Source of the DNA: CAYYMZ01 sp964473025
GTDB taxonomy: Bacteria; Patescibacteriota; UBA1384; DTJR01
Direction of reading: 5' to 3'
DNA: 5,970 nucleotides
NCBI GenBank assembly: GCA_964473025.1
Contig: CAYYMZ010000026.1
Location: forward strand, 1-5,970
Notes under the pieces: model-generated
What the model was told of the DNA's origin: nothing
The model's input: only the letters and a program-made list of their open reading frames with translations
Database searches by the model: none
Shown here: one piece after another, positions 4,727-5,970 of the stretch
Layout of the letters: every line of letters begins with the position of its first letter
How positions within the stretch are numbered: the stretch's first letter is position 1
Made by a program: the position numbers and the translations under genes

Positions 4727-5273
4727 AATTCTTATTTTGCCTGCTGCTCTAATTTTTATAGGTGCGACCTTTACTGGTGCATATTTTTCAGACAGTGTTT
4801 CGGTTTCGGGGAATAATTTCTCGGCGGGGACCTGGGAAGCTCCGACAACAACACCAGCCGATATAGTTTTAAATGAATTTATGGCTAATCCATCCGGTCC
4901 AGAGCCGGACGGGGAATGGATTGAGTTGTATAATAAGGGTGGCTCGAGTATTGATATAAATGGTTGGGTTCTTTACGACGCTATCGATAGCCATTCCCTG
5001 CTAATTACTCCGACTAATGTCGTTGGCGGTTCGACTGCGATAGGAGCAAGTAGTTATTTAGTTGTTGATTATCAATTGCCCTCGACTTTTTCTCTTAATA
5101 ATACAGGGACCGAAACATTGAGACTTTATGATGGGCTAATTGGAACAGGATCGTTAAAAGATAATATCACATATTCCGGAACCGTTGAGGATAAAACAGG
5201 GGCGAGATTGCCAGATGGTACTGGCGGCTGGACAAATAATCATACGCCAACTCTAGGAGGTCCAAATGTCTAA
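4710..5273 (+). CDS. Lamin tail domain (LTD) protein with SipW-type signal peptide
   Basis: This is a 187-residue exported protein. The N-terminus repeats the layout of the TasA-like protein: hydrophobic core at about 6-19, GATFTGAYFSDSV (18-30), GNNFSAGTW (34-42). After a short Thr/Pro linker, residues 50-150 form an Ig-fold lamin tail domain, seen in DIVLNEFMANPSG (51-63), GEWIELYN (68-75) and IDINGWVLYD (81-90). The C-terminal GARLPDGTGGW segment also fits bacterial LTD proteins. LTDs in secreted bacterial proteins are thought to bind surfaces, polymers or other proteins. The start lies inside the peptidase gene, 4 nt after a weak AGGCGG site (4700-4705), so translation is probably coupled. 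No anchor is visible. It may be a minor fibre subunit, a cap or a matrix-binding partner; this role is inferred from context. Confidence 0.85.
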   Translation: MLRKLKILILPAALIFIGATFTGAYFSDSVSVSGNNFSAGTWEAPTTTPADIVLNEFMANPSGPEPDGEWIELYNKGGSSIDINGWVLYDAIDSHSLLITPTNVVGGSTAIGASSYLVVDYQLPSTFSLNNTGTETLRLYDGLIGTGSLKDNITYSGTVEDKTGARLPDGTGGWTNNHTPTLGGPNV

Positions 5274-5970
5274 AAAAATCAATTTCAAATTTCTAATTAT
5301 TGTTGCCAGCATATTGGTTGCCGGTTTTTCGTTTGCTCATTATGTCCAAAAAGTTCAGGCGGAAAATTTGACAGCGGGTCCGCTAACCATTGCCTATCCG
5401 GGGGCGGGGAGTTTGTTTTCCGAAATAAACATTGCTCCAGGAGATGATTTTCAGAAAACGCTGACAATTACAAACAACGGAACAGTAAATCACTCGTTCT
5501 CGATCGCAACCAAAAATGTGTCAGGCAACCTAGCAGATAAATTATATATCCAACCATACGTTGGAGCCAGTCAGATGTGGTCTTTGTCGGTTGCTGATTT
5601 AGCCAACCTGCCCACAGAAAGTAAAATGATAATACCGAGTATAGCGCCGGGGAATACGCAAATAGTCGATACAAAGGCAATTTTGGATGATTCACTGGGA
5701 AATACTTACCAAGGTCAATCGGTTAAATTTGACCTCGTTTTTGGCAGCGAAGAGGCCGAACCAACCGTTACCACCACCACTACTTCACTTTCAACGTTTA
5801 CGGGAACAGATCTTGCCGCGGGTACGGCGGGTACAATAAGAACATTTGCGATTGGGGTTCCTCCGACTACCCCTCAGGTCAGCCCTACTGCCGTAGCCAG
5901 TCCAACTGCTGTAACGGGCGAAGTCAAAGGTGAGCAGACCGGAGGCGGTCCGTCTGGTGAGGAATGGCGA
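5266..5970 (+). CDS. Second TasA-like protein with Pro/Thr-rich stalk (3' end outside window)
   Basis: The reading frame is open from ATG 5266 to the window edge (235 codons seen). AGGAGG (5255-5260) lies 5 nt before it, and the start overlaps the previous gene by 8 nt. Residues 1-32 are an ordinary Sec signal peptide (core about 9-24, cut after VQA); the AYFSD motif of the SipW type is missing. Residues 33-162 resemble the TasA/camelysin core: IAPGDDFQKTLTITNNG (56-72), SGNLADKLYIQPYVG (86-100), SIAPGN (125-130) and GNTYQGQSVKFDLVFG (145-160). After that comes a Thr-rich stretch and a Pro/Thr/Val-rich region with PTAV twice (208-211, 213-216), like an extracellular stalk. A C-terminal membrane helix is expected beyond the window but cannot be seen. 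It is a candidate tether or assembly partner of the fibre, by position comparable to TapA but not clearly homologous. Confidence 0.8.
   Translation, partial: MSKKINFKFLIIVASILVAGFSFAHYVQKVQAENLTAGPLTIAYPGAGSLFSEINIAPGDDFQKTLTITNNGTVNHSFSIATKNVSGNLADKLYIQPYVGASQMWSLSVADLANLPTESKMIIPSIAPGNTQIVDTKAILDDSLGNTYQGQSVKFDLVFGSEEAEPTVTTTTTSLSTFTGTDLAAGTAGTIRTFAIGVPPTTPQVSPTAVASPTAVTGEVKGEQTGGGPSGEEWR

Noticed and set aside
5468..5695. Minus-strand 75-codon frame
   Set aside because: It is antisense to the conserved core of the second TasA-like protein and has no promoter or ribosome binding site.
5869..5970. LPXTG sorting signal in the last protein
   Set aside because: No LPXTG-type motif is present in the visible part; the C-terminus is outside the window.

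Overview
The window looks like a stretch of a moderately AT-rich bacterial genome. It has a tRNA with encoded CCA, sigma70-type promoters, AGGAGG-type Shine-Dalgarno sites, a FtsB/DivIC-like cell-division protein and the standard genetic code. The mix of a short FtsB-like protein ending in a Trp-rich tail, an Ig-like surface protein, lamin-tail and TasA/SipW-type exported proteins resembles Patescibacteria (Candidate Phyla Radiation) genomes. That placement is an inference from gene style; no phylogenetic marker is present. All genes lie on the + strand, and most encode exported or membrane-anchored proteins.

Layout. At 1-95 lie the 3' part of a tRNA, probably tRNA-Ile(UAU), and its terminator. 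At 122-800 a CAP/SCP-family secreted protein has its own promoter and a terminator. At 801-1056 there is no gene, but there is an imperfect 130-nt inverted-repeat element, then a promoter followed within about 55 nt by a terminator-like hairpin. At 1057-2538 is a large membrane-anchored Ig-like surface protein. At 2553-2984 a FtsB/DivIC-like protein has an extended -10 box 6 nt before its GTG, so its mRNA is probably leaderless. At 2985-3349 there is no convincing gene, but there are hairpins, an orphan Shine-Dalgarno sequence, a strong promoter, a second leader with an internal terminator, and a hairpin touching the next ribosome binding site.

The last 2.6 kb (3350 to the window end) is a compact fibre-type operon: a TasA/camelysin-like protein with a SipW-type signal peptide; a SipW-type signal peptidase with a Ser-His catalytic pair; a lamin-tail-domain protein carrying the same type of signal peptide; and a second TasA-like protein, cut by the window edge, with an ordinary signal peptide and a Pro/Thr-rich stalk. 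By analogy with tapA-sipW-tasA of Bacillus subtilis, the peptidase would process the first and third products. The TasA-like protein would form the surface fibre, the lamin-tail protein would decorate or cap it, and the last protein may tether it. The first two roles rest on clear family motifs; the roles of the last two are inference.

Regulation. All four promoters I see carry a TGn extended -10. The promoters of the Ig-like gene and the TasA-like gene are each followed by an intrinsic-terminator hairpin before the start codon, with no good second promoter after it. This suggests attenuation or a small leader RNA at both surface-protein genes.
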